From NCBI GenBank assembly GCA_937983315.1, contig CALKAH010000333.1, positions 1-7,431 of the forward strand: 7,431 nucleotides of DNA. The letters run 5' to 3'. Positions 1 to 6,117 of the stretch are shown here, piece after piece (the first letter of the stretch is position 1; the number at the start of each line of letters is the position of its first letter). Source of the DNA: an uncultured Acholeplasmataceae bacterium. GTDB taxonomy: Bacteria; Bacillota_I; Bacilli_A; Acholeplasmatales; Acholeplasmataceae. The translations under genes and the position numbers were made by a program. Under the pieces are notes generated by a model. It made no database searches. It was given only the letters and a program-made list of their open reading frames with translations, and was not told the origin of the DNA.

Positions 1-161
1 CCTGGCCATTCATCTATTATTATTTTTATTATCGCTTACTTAAACTGTATCATCCCACTGTTGAAAACATCAACACAAAGATTCCATATTGGATTGAAAG
101 TTCTCTGATTGCACTCATTTTATTGATCATTGGCATCATCGTTCTTTCGATCATTTTTTAG
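1..161 (+). CDS. C-terminal end of an unidentified membrane protein (partial)
   Basis: One frame is open from the left edge to a TAG at 159-161 and encodes the last 52 residues of a protein whose start lies outside the window. It begins with an aromatic-rich stretch (W, F and several Y), followed by a charged linker (HPTVENINTKIPYWIESS). It ends with a hydrophobic segment of about 19 residues (roughly 34-52, leucine and isoleucine) that runs to the very last residue, so it looks like a terminal transmembrane helix with no tail. The stop overlaps the lspA ribosome site (AGGAG, 160-164) and lspA starts 9 nt later, so the two are probably cotranscribed and translationally coupled. I do not recognise the family. 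Another frame is open from base 1 to a TGA near 106-108 and is also hydrophobic. I prefer the longer frame because of its fit to lspA and its natural codon use. Confidence 0.6.
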   Translation, partial: WPFIYYYFYYRLLKLYHPTVENINTKIPYWIESSLIALILLIIGIIVLSIIF

Positions 162-170
162 GAGAAAAAC

Positions 171-695
171 ATGCTTATTGGACTTATCATTATCATTTTA
201 TCCATTTCAATCGATCAGATCACGAAGATTTTAGCCCGTACGCTGTTACCCCTTAATGGTCCTGATGTGGTATGGATTCCTGGTTTATTTGAGGTTTCCT
301 ATCATCAAAATCCAGGGATGTCCTTTGGTGCACTCGAAGGTCAACAGCTCTTATTTATGATTGCAACCATCATTGCTCTAGGTCTTTTTGGTTATCTTTT
401 TAAGGACTCTGATTACAAAAACAAGAAAGTTTATAGCCTTGCTATTGCATTTTTCATTGCAGGAACATTAGGAAATGCAATTGATCGTGCACTTTATGGA
501 TATGTCATTGACTTTATGCATTTTCCATTCCTTGATGGATTGTTGAATGCCATCGGTTTATCGAACTTTTATAACAATTGGGCAGATATGTTTTTAAGTG
601 CAGCGATCGTTTTATTTGCGATTGATCTCTTTATCTTGGATGAAAAGCGAAAGAAGGAGTTGAAAAAACGTGAAACAACACCTCAAAGTGAATGA
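171..695 (+). CDS. lspA: Lipoprotein signal peptidase (signal peptidase II)
   Basis: This membrane aspartyl protease cleaves the signal peptide from prolipoproteins after Lgt has lipidated the lipobox cysteine. The 174-residue product has the family's four membrane helices (about 2-22, 59-77, 86-106 and 138-156). Conserved blocks are Asp15 in SIDQITK, NPGMSFG (47-53), GNAIDR (101-106) with Asn102 and Asp105, VIDF with Asp114, and NNWAD (135-139) with Asn136 and Asp139. The conserved aspartates that family mutagenesis and structures link to catalysis are therefore present. The stretch between Asp114 and Asn136 is about 6-7 residues longer than in B. subtilis LspA as I recall it. The tail is highly charged (KRKKELKKR), as expected on the cytoplasmic side. 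The ATG follows AGGAG by 6 nt. The 3' end overlaps rluD, and the lspA-rluD order is the same as in B. subtilis lspA-ylyB. Confidence 0.96.
   Translation: MLIGLIIIILSISIDQITKILARTLLPLNGPDVVWIPGLFEVSYHQNPGMSFGALEGQQLLFMIATIIALGLFGYLFKDSDYKNKKVYSLAIAFFIAGTLGNAIDRALYGYVIDFMHFPFLDGLLNAIGLSNFYNNWADMFLSAAIVLFAIDLFILDEKRKKELKKRETTPQSE
654..672 (+). promoter_or_regulatory. Ribosome binding site and GTG start of rluD
   Basis: AAGGAG at 654-659 lies inside the lspA coding region, 10 nt upstream of a GTG at 670. This supports GTG 670 as the rluD start over the in-frame GTG at 688. It implies that ribosomes reading lspA pass over the site before ending at the TGA at 693-695, an arrangement typical of translational coupling. 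Confidence 0.7.
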
Positions 696-1587
696 ATCAC
701 TGGTAGGACTCCGGCTTGATCATGCATTGAATGAACATCTTTTTAATGATAAAAGTCGCAATTATGTTCAAAAACTCATCAAAGATGAATCGTGTTTGGT
801 CAATGGAAAAGCTGTCAAAAGTGGTTATCAACTTCGTTTAAACGATATCATCGAGATTGAAGAACCTGAAGCCAAACGATTAGATCTCGAAGCTGTTGAT
901 TTAAAACTTGATATCGTTTATGAAGATGATGACGTGGTTGTGATCAATAAACCTCAAGGGATGGTGGTGCATCCGGCTTCGAGTTATCACGAACCAACTT
1001 TAGTTCATGGATTACTTCACCAAATTGATGAACTATCAACGATTAATGGCGTCATCCGTCCAGGAATTGTTCATCGGATCGATAAAGATACCTCAGGATT
1101 ACTCGTTGTCGCCAAAAATGATGCAAGTCATCAATTTCTCTCATCAGAACTTCAAGAACACACCATCATCAGACAATATGTCGCATTAGTTTACGGAGAT
1201 TTTGTTGAGAATGAAGGAACCATTGATGCACCGATTGCACGACACCCCAAAAATCGTTTGAAGATGGCTGTTGTTGCAACCGGTAAGCATGCCAAGACTC
1301 ATTTCAAAGTTCTTGAACGATTTGGACAGTTCACGCTTGTTCAATGCCAGCTGGAAACAGGACGGACACATCAAATTCGTGTCCATATGGCTTACATTCA
1401 CCATCCAGTTGTCGGAGATCCCATCTATGGACCCAAAGAAGTGATTGGAAAAGATGGACAATTTCTACATGCCCAACAACTCACATTCACTCACCCAACA
1501 AAAAAGGAGCAGATGACCTTCACGGCCGATTTGCCCCCAACATTTCACGATTTTTTAAACGAACTTAGACAAACGTCTGTTTCGTAA
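670..1587 (+). CDS. rluD: RluD/YlyB-family 23S rRNA pseudouridine synthase
   Basis: This RNA pseudouridine synthase is of the RsuA/RluA superfamily, RluD-like subgroup, and isomerises uridines in 23S rRNA. At 305 residues it is normal length. An N-terminal S4 RNA-binding domain covers about residues 13-63 (LRLDHALNE, then LVNGKAVKSGYQLRLND). The catalytic domain follows, with NKPQGMVVHP (93-102), the signature HRIDKDTSGLLV (135-146) whose Asp138 is the expected nucleophile, and LETGRTHQIRVHM (228-240). The GTG start is backed by AAGGAG 10 nt upstream within lspA, and the gene overlaps lspA by 26 nt. Its TAA lies 23 nt inside the oppositely oriented rnhC, and a terminator for this transcript follows at 1614. 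Which uridines are modified cannot be told from sequence: RluD-like proteins in Bacillota are often assigned by similarity only, and RluA or RluC specificity remains possible. Confidence 0.93.
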   Translation: MKQHLKVNESLVGLRLDHALNEHLFNDKSRNYVQKLIKDESCLVNGKAVKSGYQLRLNDIIEIEEPEAKRLDLEAVDLKLDIVYEDDDVVVINKPQGMVVHPASSYHEPTLVHGLLHQIDELSTINGVIRPGIVHRIDKDTSGLLVVAKNDASHQFLSSELQEHTIIRQYVALVYGDFVENEGTIDAPIARHPKNRLKMAVVATGKHAKTHFKVLERFGQFTLVQCQLETGRTHQIRVHMAYIHHPVVGDPIYGPKEVIGKDGQFLHAQQLTFTHPTKKEQMTFTADLPPTFHDFLNELRQTSVS

Positions 1588-2422
1588 TATTCTTATAATT
1601 GACTTTCGCAATCAAGGGTAGTATATGCTGCCCTTTTATTTCGACAACTTGACGAATTTGATCATCAACATCTTTGCCTGCACCCTTGAGCAGATCCACA
1701 CCAATCTTTTCACTATACTCCTTCATCTTGACTAAAAAGGCATAACGTGCGATGATGGATGCAGCAGCAACACTCAAGTGAACTTGTTCGGCTTTGGTAT
1801 GAAAATCAATATCACGATAAATCAGGGTTTCTTCTCGGATGTAATTAAAGTATAATTGAGGTGTGCAGAATTGATCAACGATCACAGGAACTTGATGTTC
1901 AAGTTTCGATGTGGTCTTCACAATGGCTTGATTGTGCAGTAAAGCTTTGATTTTATTCAAGTTATAACCTTGAGATGCAAGCTCATTATATTTTTTTGGA
2001 GGTAAGATGAGCAGGGAGTGAACGACTCGTTTTGCTATCTTAGGTGCCATTTGGATGATCATTTTATCGGTGATATTCTTAGAATCTCTGACATTTAATG
2101 ATTCTAAGAAGGCAATATCGTTGATATCTGCATAAGCTGAACAAACGACAATTGGACCAAAAACATCACCAGTTCCCACTTCATCGGATCCGATGGCTGC
2201 ATAATCTTCGCGTCCTAAATGTTTCTTAATTGAAATGAGCTCATGCGTAATTTCTTTGCCCTGTAATAATACCTTGCCGGTTTTATAGGCAAGGATATCA
2301 ATCATGTTATGAACAGCGTGAAAAAGAAGGTAGGGGTTTTGATCCTCTACGACATGGTATTGATAGACACGATGGAGTTTTTCAAGCTCTACTTCGCTGA
2401 CGTTGATCGTGTAAAATTTCAT
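1565..2422 (-). CDS. rnhC: Ribonuclease HIII
   Basis: This endonuclease cuts the RNA strand of RNA/DNA hybrids and helps clear R-loops and RNA left in DNA. The 285-residue product has an N-terminal TBP-like substrate-binding domain (DUF3378 type, about 1-65), which separates RNase HIII from HII. The type 2 RNase H fold begins at YAAIGSDEVGTGDVFGP (74-90). Active-site candidates for the family's D-E-D-E set are Asp80, Glu81, Asp183 (VDQF) and Glu212 (TKAEQVHL), followed by the conserved SVAAASIIAR (217-226). It is a little shorter than the B. subtilis protein (about 313 aa). The ATG at 2422 is preceded by AGGAG with 9-nt spacing. The gene is divergent from mutS2 and convergent with rluD, overlapping it by 23 nt. 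I see no strong terminator beyond its TAA. Confidence 0.95.
   Translation of the reverse strand: MKFYTINVSEVELEKLHRVYQYHVVEDQNPYLLFHAVHNMIDILAYKTGKVLLQGKEITHELISIKKHLGREDYAAIGSDEVGTGDVFGPIVVCSAYADINDIAFLESLNVRDSKNITDKMIIQMAPKIAKRVVHSLLILPPKKYNELASQGYNLNKIKALLHNQAIVKTTSKLEHQVPVIVDQFCTPQLYFNYIREETLIYRDIDFHTKAEQVHLSVAAASIIARYAFLVKMKEYSEKIGVDLLKGAGKDVDDQIRQVVEIKGQHILPLIAKVNYKNITKQTFV
1614..1640 (+). terminator. Intrinsic terminator of the lspA-rluD operon, lying inside rnhC
   Basis: An 8-bp stem AAGGGTAG / CTGCCCTT (1614-1621 with 1628-1635, including one G-T pair) closes a 6-nt loop and runs into TTTTATTT. It begins 26 nt after the rluD TAA. The T-rich side is present only in the + direction; read on the - strand the hairpin is followed by GATTGCG. 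It therefore fits termination of rluD transcripts rather than of rnhC. The whole element is antisense to coding sequence in the last part of rnhC. Confidence 0.75.
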
Positions 2423-2446
2423 TCAAAGACTCTCCTGTATACATCA

Positions 2447-2455
2447 ATTATATCA
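2447..2455 (-). promoter_or_regulatory. Extended -10 promoter for rnhC
   Basis: On the - strand the sequence TGATATAAT (complement of 2447-2455) is a perfect TATAAT preceded by TGn. A start about 7 nt downstream would give a leader of some 18 nt carrying AGGAG before the rnhC ATG. No good -35 lies at 16-18 nt, as is common for extended -10 promoters. I found no comparably good promoter for mutS2 in the same 59-nt gap. Confidence 0.6.
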
Positions 2456-2468
2456 CAAAAATTCAAAA

Positions 2469-2484
2469 AAAGGTGTTACTTATG
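2469..2484 (+). promoter_or_regulatory. Ribosome binding site and ATG start of mutS2
   Basis: AAAGGTG (2469-2475) is followed 8 nt after its GG by ATG 2482. An in-frame GTG at 2473 would extend the protein by three residues, but that codon is part of the Shine-Dalgarno sequence itself. The next ATG (2491) is too far from it. ATG 2482 is therefore the best start. Confidence 0.7.
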
Positions 2485-4803
2485 CGATTTATGACGAAAC
2501 CACTTGAACTTCATCTCATCTTAGAAAAGGTCGCTTCTCGTGCGAAATCTGATACGATTTCACGTGAGATTTTGTCGCTAGAACCGATGATTGATCCCGA
2601 TATGATTGAACGTTTATTGGGTGAAGTTTCTGATATGGTCTCTCTTATTGAGAGACAAGGAACGCTTCCTATCATTGAAAATTATGATATCCATCAACTC
2701 ATTCATTATGCAAGTTTAGATCGAATCTTTACCCTTCAAGAGATGCTCTATATACGTTTATTCTTGGTGATGGAAAAAGATCTGATTCATTACAGACAAG
2801 AAGCAGAAAAAAATCGGATTAGCTTTGGACGAATGGGTGTCTATATTCAAAGCATTTTTCACCATGGGTCATTACTCAATTACATCAATGAAAGACTTGA
2901 CCCAGATGGCCAAATTCTAGATGACGCTTCAATCGAACTTTCTCATATCAGACGCAGTCAACGCAAGATCGAAAAACAAATTCAAGAACGTCTTCAAAAG
3001 TTTATTGTCGATCATTCCTCACTTCTTAATGAGTTTGTGATTGTGATGCGAAATGATCGCTTTTGTATACCGGTGAAAGATGCCTTTAAAAACAAGATAA
3101 AAGGCGTGATTCATGATGTCTCATCATCGAAACAAACGGTGTATATTGAACCAGAAGTAACCCGTCAAATGACAGCTGAACTTGAATCGCTTAAGGTACA
3201 AGAAGAAAAAGAAGTTGAACGCATTATCGCGTTGATGTCAGAAGAAATTTCTAAATCAAAAGATACTTTAAAAGACAATCTCGATCTTTTCTTAACCCTT
3301 GACTTTACGCAAGCTAAAGCCCTCTATGCAAGAGAAATTGCTGCAACAAAACCAAAAATAAACACAGAGGGGATCATCTCATTGATCCGTGCTAAACACC
3401 CACTTTTAGACCCTACAACAGCGGTTCCGATCCATGTTGAACTCAATGATGACATCCGAACACTCTTGATTACAGGACCCAATACAGGCGGTAAAACAGT
3501 CGCATTAAAAACGGTTGGATTACTCACCCTCATGACACAAAGTGGTTTATTGATCCCTGCGTCTGAGACCTCAAATGTCGCGCTTTTTGAGCAGGTGTTT
3601 GCTGATATAGGCGATGAACAATCCATTTTGCAATCGTTATCGACCTTCTCTTCTCATTTGACAAAGATCATTCAGATGATTCAAGAAATCGATGATCGTA
3701 GTCTTGTTTTACTCGATGAGCTTGGAAGTGGAACCGATCCAAACGAAGGTGTTTCATTGGCGATGGCGATCTTAAATGAACTCACCAGATACAATATTCG
3801 TATGATGGTGACCACACACTACTCTGAGTTAAAAATGTATGCATACGAAATGCCTCATATGGCCACCGCATCGGTCGCATTTGATAAACAATCACTCAAA
3901 CCACTCTATTTTCTCCAAATGGGAACCACAGGTTCTTCACATGCATTCTTAATCGCAAGACGCTTAGGTCTACAAGAAAAAGTCGTTCAAGATGCTGAAC
4001 ATATCTATGAAGGTAGACAGACGGATCTTGCTAAAATCATGGAAAAATTGAATGATGAAATGCTCTACTTAGAAAAAGAAAAAGAACGTGTTGCCAATGA
4101 ACTTGAGCACGCTCAAGAAGAAAAGAAGAATTATCAACAAGCCAAGGATAAATTATTAAAAGAACAAGATCGTATCTTAGAATCGATTCGTGCAAAAGAA
4201 GAAGCTAAATGGCAACTCCTTAAAGAAGAAGTCTTAGCAATCATCAAATCGCTTCAATCGAAAAAGGAATTAACCAATCCTGAGCTTGCTCAGATCAAGT
4301 ATCAGCTCAATCAAACCATATCAAATGATGATCGTATCACATTTGATGATGAAATTAGGGTTGGTGATGATGTCTTTATTCTCAGTTACCAACAATATGG
4401 AAAGGTGAAAACGATCAAAGATGACGATATTCGTGTCGTTTTCGGTAAATTTGACTTATCCTTTAAAAAATCGGATCTTCGTAAAGATAAACCCAAAATA
4501 TCTCCTCAAAAAACGGTCAGAAAAGAAAAAATCGATAGTGGAACAACACCATCGAGACAAGCTAGTCTTGAACTCGATTTACGCGGTTATCGTTTTGAAG
4601 AAGTGAAGGAAGCGATTGATCAAGCGATTGATCGTGCCATGCTATCAGGTTTATCATCGATGCGTATCATTCATGGTTTTGGTAGTGGAGCAGTTCGAAA
4701 AGCTGTCCATGATTATATCAAATCATCGCCTTATATCACATCCCATCGCTATGGCGGTGAAGGAGAAGGACTCAATGGTGTAACCATTATTACATTGAAA
4801 TGA
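2482..4803 (+). CDS. mutS2: MutS2 ATPase with C-terminal Smr domain
   Basis: MutS2 is a MutS-family ABC-type ATPase lacking the mismatch-recognition domain. In B. subtilis it binds collided ribosomes and splits them; in Helicobacter it was reported to suppress recombination. From ATG 2482 the protein has 773 residues, close to the B. subtilis length (785). The N-terminal helical core and clamp cover about 1-290. The ATPase follows, with Walker A TGPNTGGKT (331-339), signature STFSSHL (387-393), Walker B LVLLDE (408-413) and switch TTHYSE (444-449). A charged coiled coil (about 510-600) and a small beta-rich, KOW-like stretch near 625-665 come next. The Smr domain (about 695-773) has LDLRG (698-702) and HGFGSG (731-736). 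All motifs are intact. The gene is divergent from rnhC and ends in TGA 11 nt before the trxA -35 box. No terminator is visible after it, so read-through into trxA is likely. Confidence 0.96.
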   Translation: MRFMTKPLELHLILEKVASRAKSDTISREILSLEPMIDPDMIERLLGEVSDMVSLIERQGTLPIIENYDIHQLIHYASLDRIFTLQEMLYIRLFLVMEKDLIHYRQEAEKNRISFGRMGVYIQSIFHHGSLLNYINERLDPDGQILDDASIELSHIRRSQRKIEKQIQERLQKFIVDHSSLLNEFVIVMRNDRFCIPVKDAFKNKIKGVIHDVSSSKQTVYIEPEVTRQMTAELESLKVQEEKEVERIIALMSEEISKSKDTLKDNLDLFLTLDFTQAKALYAREIAATKPKINTEGIISLIRAKHPLLDPTTAVPIHVELNDDIRTLLITGPNTGGKTVALKTVGLLTLMTQSGLLIPASETSNVALFEQVFADIGDEQSILQSLSTFSSHLTKIIQMIQEIDDRSLVLLDELGSGTDPNEGVSLAMAILNELTRYNIRMMVTTHYSELKMYAYEMPHMATASVAFDKQSLKPLYFLQMGTTGSSHAFLIARRLGLQEKVVQDAEHIYEGRQTDLAKIMEKLNDEMLYLEKEKERVANELEHAQEEKKNYQQAKDKLLKEQDRILESIRAKEEAKWQLLKEEVLAIIKSLQSKKELTNPELAQIKYQLNQTISNDDRITFDDEIRVGDDVFILSYQQYGKVKTIKDDDIRVVFGKFDLSFKKSDLRKDKPKISPQKTVRKEKIDSGTTPSRQASLELDLRGYRFEEVKEAIDQAIDRAMLSGLSSMRIIHGFGSGAVRKAVHDYIKSSPYITSHRYGGEGEGLNGVTIITLK

Positions 4804-4814
4804 GTGCGTACCCC

Positions 4815-4843
4815 TTGAATTTTATGTTCTTTACACATATAAT
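4815..4843 (+). promoter_or_regulatory. Sigma-A-type promoter of trxA
   Basis: TTGAAT (4815-4820) and a perfect TATAAT (4838-4843) are separated by the ideal 17 nt. The predicted start near 4850 leaves a leader of about 30 nt containing the trxA ribosome site GAGG (4868-4871). This is the best-formed two-box promoter in the window. Confidence 0.8.
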
Positions 4844-4879
4844 AGAGGGTGAAAATAATAAAGAAATGAGGAAAATTTA

Positions 4880-5188
4880 ATGATTGACTATCAAGGACAA
4901 AATTATCAAGACGTGATCGGACAACAAGGATTAGTAGTTGTACAATACTTTGCTACATGGTGTGGACCATGCAAAATGTTGAAACCCGTATTAGAATCAC
5001 TTTCCACTGAACTTAACGATGTCAAGTTCTACCGTGTCGACATTGACCTCTTTAGAAACCAAGCGATTGAAGCAGGTATTCGTAGCGTACCAACCGTTGT
5101 ACTTTATAAAGACGGTGAAGAAGTCGATCGCCAATCAGGTTACCAACCTAAAGAACGCGTTCAATCTTGGATGAATCAGTTTAGATAA
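4880..5188 (+). CDS. trxA: Thioredoxin
   Basis: Small cytoplasmic dithiol-disulfide oxidoreductase, normally kept reduced by thioredoxin reductase and used by ribonucleotide reductase, peroxiredoxins and similar enzymes. The 102-residue product is a single thioredoxin domain. The active site WCGPCK is at 27-32, with catalytic Cys28 and Cys31, and the cis-proline is Pro71 in SVPT. The C-terminal glycine region is KDGEEVDRQSGYQP (77-90). One oddity stands out: counting back from WCGPC, the position of the buried acid of E. coli thioredoxin (Asp26) is Gln22 (VQYFATWCGPC), so that carboxylate is missing. The GAGG ribosome site lies 8 nt before the ATG. The gene has its own promoter and terminator, so it forms a small independent unit although it sits just after mutS2. 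Confidence 0.94.
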   Translation: MIDYQGQNYQDVIGQQGLVVVQYFATWCGPCKMLKPVLESLSTELNDVKFYRVDIDLFRNQAIEAGIRSVPTVVLYKDGEEVDRQSGYQPKERVQSWMNQFR

Positions 5189-5190
5189 TC

Positions 5191-5216
5191 AAAGCACGCA
5201 AGTGCTTTTTTTATTT
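5191..5216 (+). terminator. Intrinsic terminator of trxA
   Basis: A perfect 7-bp stem AAAGCAC / GTGCTTT (5191-5197 with 5202-5208) closes a GCAA tetraloop of the stable GNRA type. The T-run continues to 5212, followed by ATTT. It starts 2 nt after the trxA stop codon. Confidence 0.9.
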
Positions 5217-5237
5217 CCTCTTTTTTTCTATTTACGG

Positions 5238-5243
5238 TATAAT
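5238..5243 (+). promoter_or_regulatory. TATAAT -10 box upstream of truB
   Basis: A perfect TATAAT follows the trxA terminator. The sequence 16-18 nt upstream (around TTCCTC) is a poor -35, and no TGn extension is present. Initiation about 7 nt downstream would give a leader of only about 10 nt, consisting of little more than the ribosome site AGGTGATC (5250-5257). Confidence 0.55.
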
Positions 5244-5259
5244 AGAAAGAGGTGATCAC

Positions 5260-6108
5260 ATGGATGGTTTTCTTCTCATCAACAAACCTGTGGGATGGAC
5301 ATCACATGACGTTGTTGCAAAGATTAAACATAAGTTTAAGATTGATAAAGTGGGACATACTGGGACGCTTGATCCTTTTGCAAGTGGCCTTTTAATTCTC
5401 TGTTTAGGGAAAGCAACCAAACTCGCCTATATGTTTTCCAATCTCGATAAAACCTATGAAGGAACCATTCGATTAGGAAAACATTATGATACATATGACA
5501 CTACAGGTCGTGTTGAAAAAACGATGACCCCTCAGGTCAATGAACACATGATTAAAGAGAAGATGTCATCGTTTATCGGATCCTACGCTCAAGTACCTCC
5601 GATGTATTCTGCGATTAAAGTAGAAGGACAAAAACTCTACGACCTTGCAAGAAAAGGTACTGAGATTGAAAGAGAAGCCAGAACCATTGACATCGATCGT
5701 TTTGAGATGACATCGTCCTATCATGATCATGCATTTGATTTTATCGCACATGTCTCAAAAGGGACATACATCAGAAGCCTTGCTGTTGATCTTGCCCAAC
5801 GATTAGAGACGTATGGTGCACTTTCACGACTACATCGATTAACTGTGGGTCCTTATCACATTGAACACGCAAAAACAATGGAAACCGTGACGCTCGATGA
5901 TGTTGTGACACTGACCTCTTTTTTTGAACACACACCGAGTATTGTATTAAACGATTATATGATTAAATTGGTTAAGAATGGAATTTACCTTGATGAAAGA
6001 CAACTGATCACTCAAGAGCCTTTCTTGGTACGTGATCAACATCAACACATGGTAGCATACTATACCATCCATGAGGGAACAACCTATCGACCAGTCATCA
6101 TTTTTTAA
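5260..6108 (+). CDS. truB: tRNA pseudouridine(55) synthase
   Basis: TruB converts U55 in the T-loop of nearly all elongator tRNAs to pseudouridine. The 282-residue product opens with the family's typical FLLINKPVGWTSHDVV (4-19). The catalytic block is GHTGTLDPFASGLL (32-45), with Asp38 as the catalytic aspartate. Then come YEGTIRLG (66-73), QVPPMYSAIKVEGQKLYDLAR (starting at 111) and the KGTYIRSLAVDL motif (167-178). The C-terminal part (about 220-282) is less conserved and fits a short PUA-like tail. AGAGGTGATC upstream is close to a perfect Shine-Dalgarno match. The stop codon overlaps the ribF ribosome site, so truB and ribF form a coupled pair, an order common in Bacillota. The usual upstream neighbours infB and rbfA are absent. 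Confidence 0.96.
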   Translation: MDGFLLINKPVGWTSHDVVAKIKHKFKIDKVGHTGTLDPFASGLLILCLGKATKLAYMFSNLDKTYEGTIRLGKHYDTYDTTGRVEKTMTPQVNEHMIKEKMSSFIGSYAQVPPMYSAIKVEGQKLYDLARKGTEIEREARTIDIDRFEMTSSYHDHAFDFIAHVSKGTYIRSLAVDLAQRLETYGALSRLHRLTVGPYHIEHAKTMETVTLDDVVTLTSFFEHTPSIVLNDYMIKLVKNGIYLDERQLITQEPFLVRDQHQHMVAYYTIHEGTTYRPVIIF

Positions 6109-6117
6109 AGGAGTTTT

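Noticed and set aside
1186..1461. Open reading frame on the - strand within rluD
   Set aside because: It is antisense to the conserved catalytic region of rluD, has no ribosome site I can see and matches no family I recognise; it is a shadow of rluD.
1500..1521. Possible rnhC terminator on the - strand inside rluD (AAGG...CCTT followed by a T-run)
   Set aside because: The stem is only about 4-5 bp with a 9-nt loop and the sequence encodes conserved rluD residues, so it is too weak to call.
2309..2494. 61-codon + strand open frame bridging the rnhC start and mutS2
   Set aside because: It is antisense to the 5' end of rnhC and runs out of frame into mutS2, with no convincing ribosome site or homology; chance frame.
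3324..3626. 100-codon - strand open frame within mutS2
   Set aside because: It lies opposite the Walker A region of mutS2, where codon constraints keep the reverse frame open. No start signals or recognisable motifs.
4804..4879. Terminator or small RNA between mutS2 and trxA
   Set aside because: No stable hairpin with a T-run is visible; the gap is accounted for by the trxA promoter and leader.
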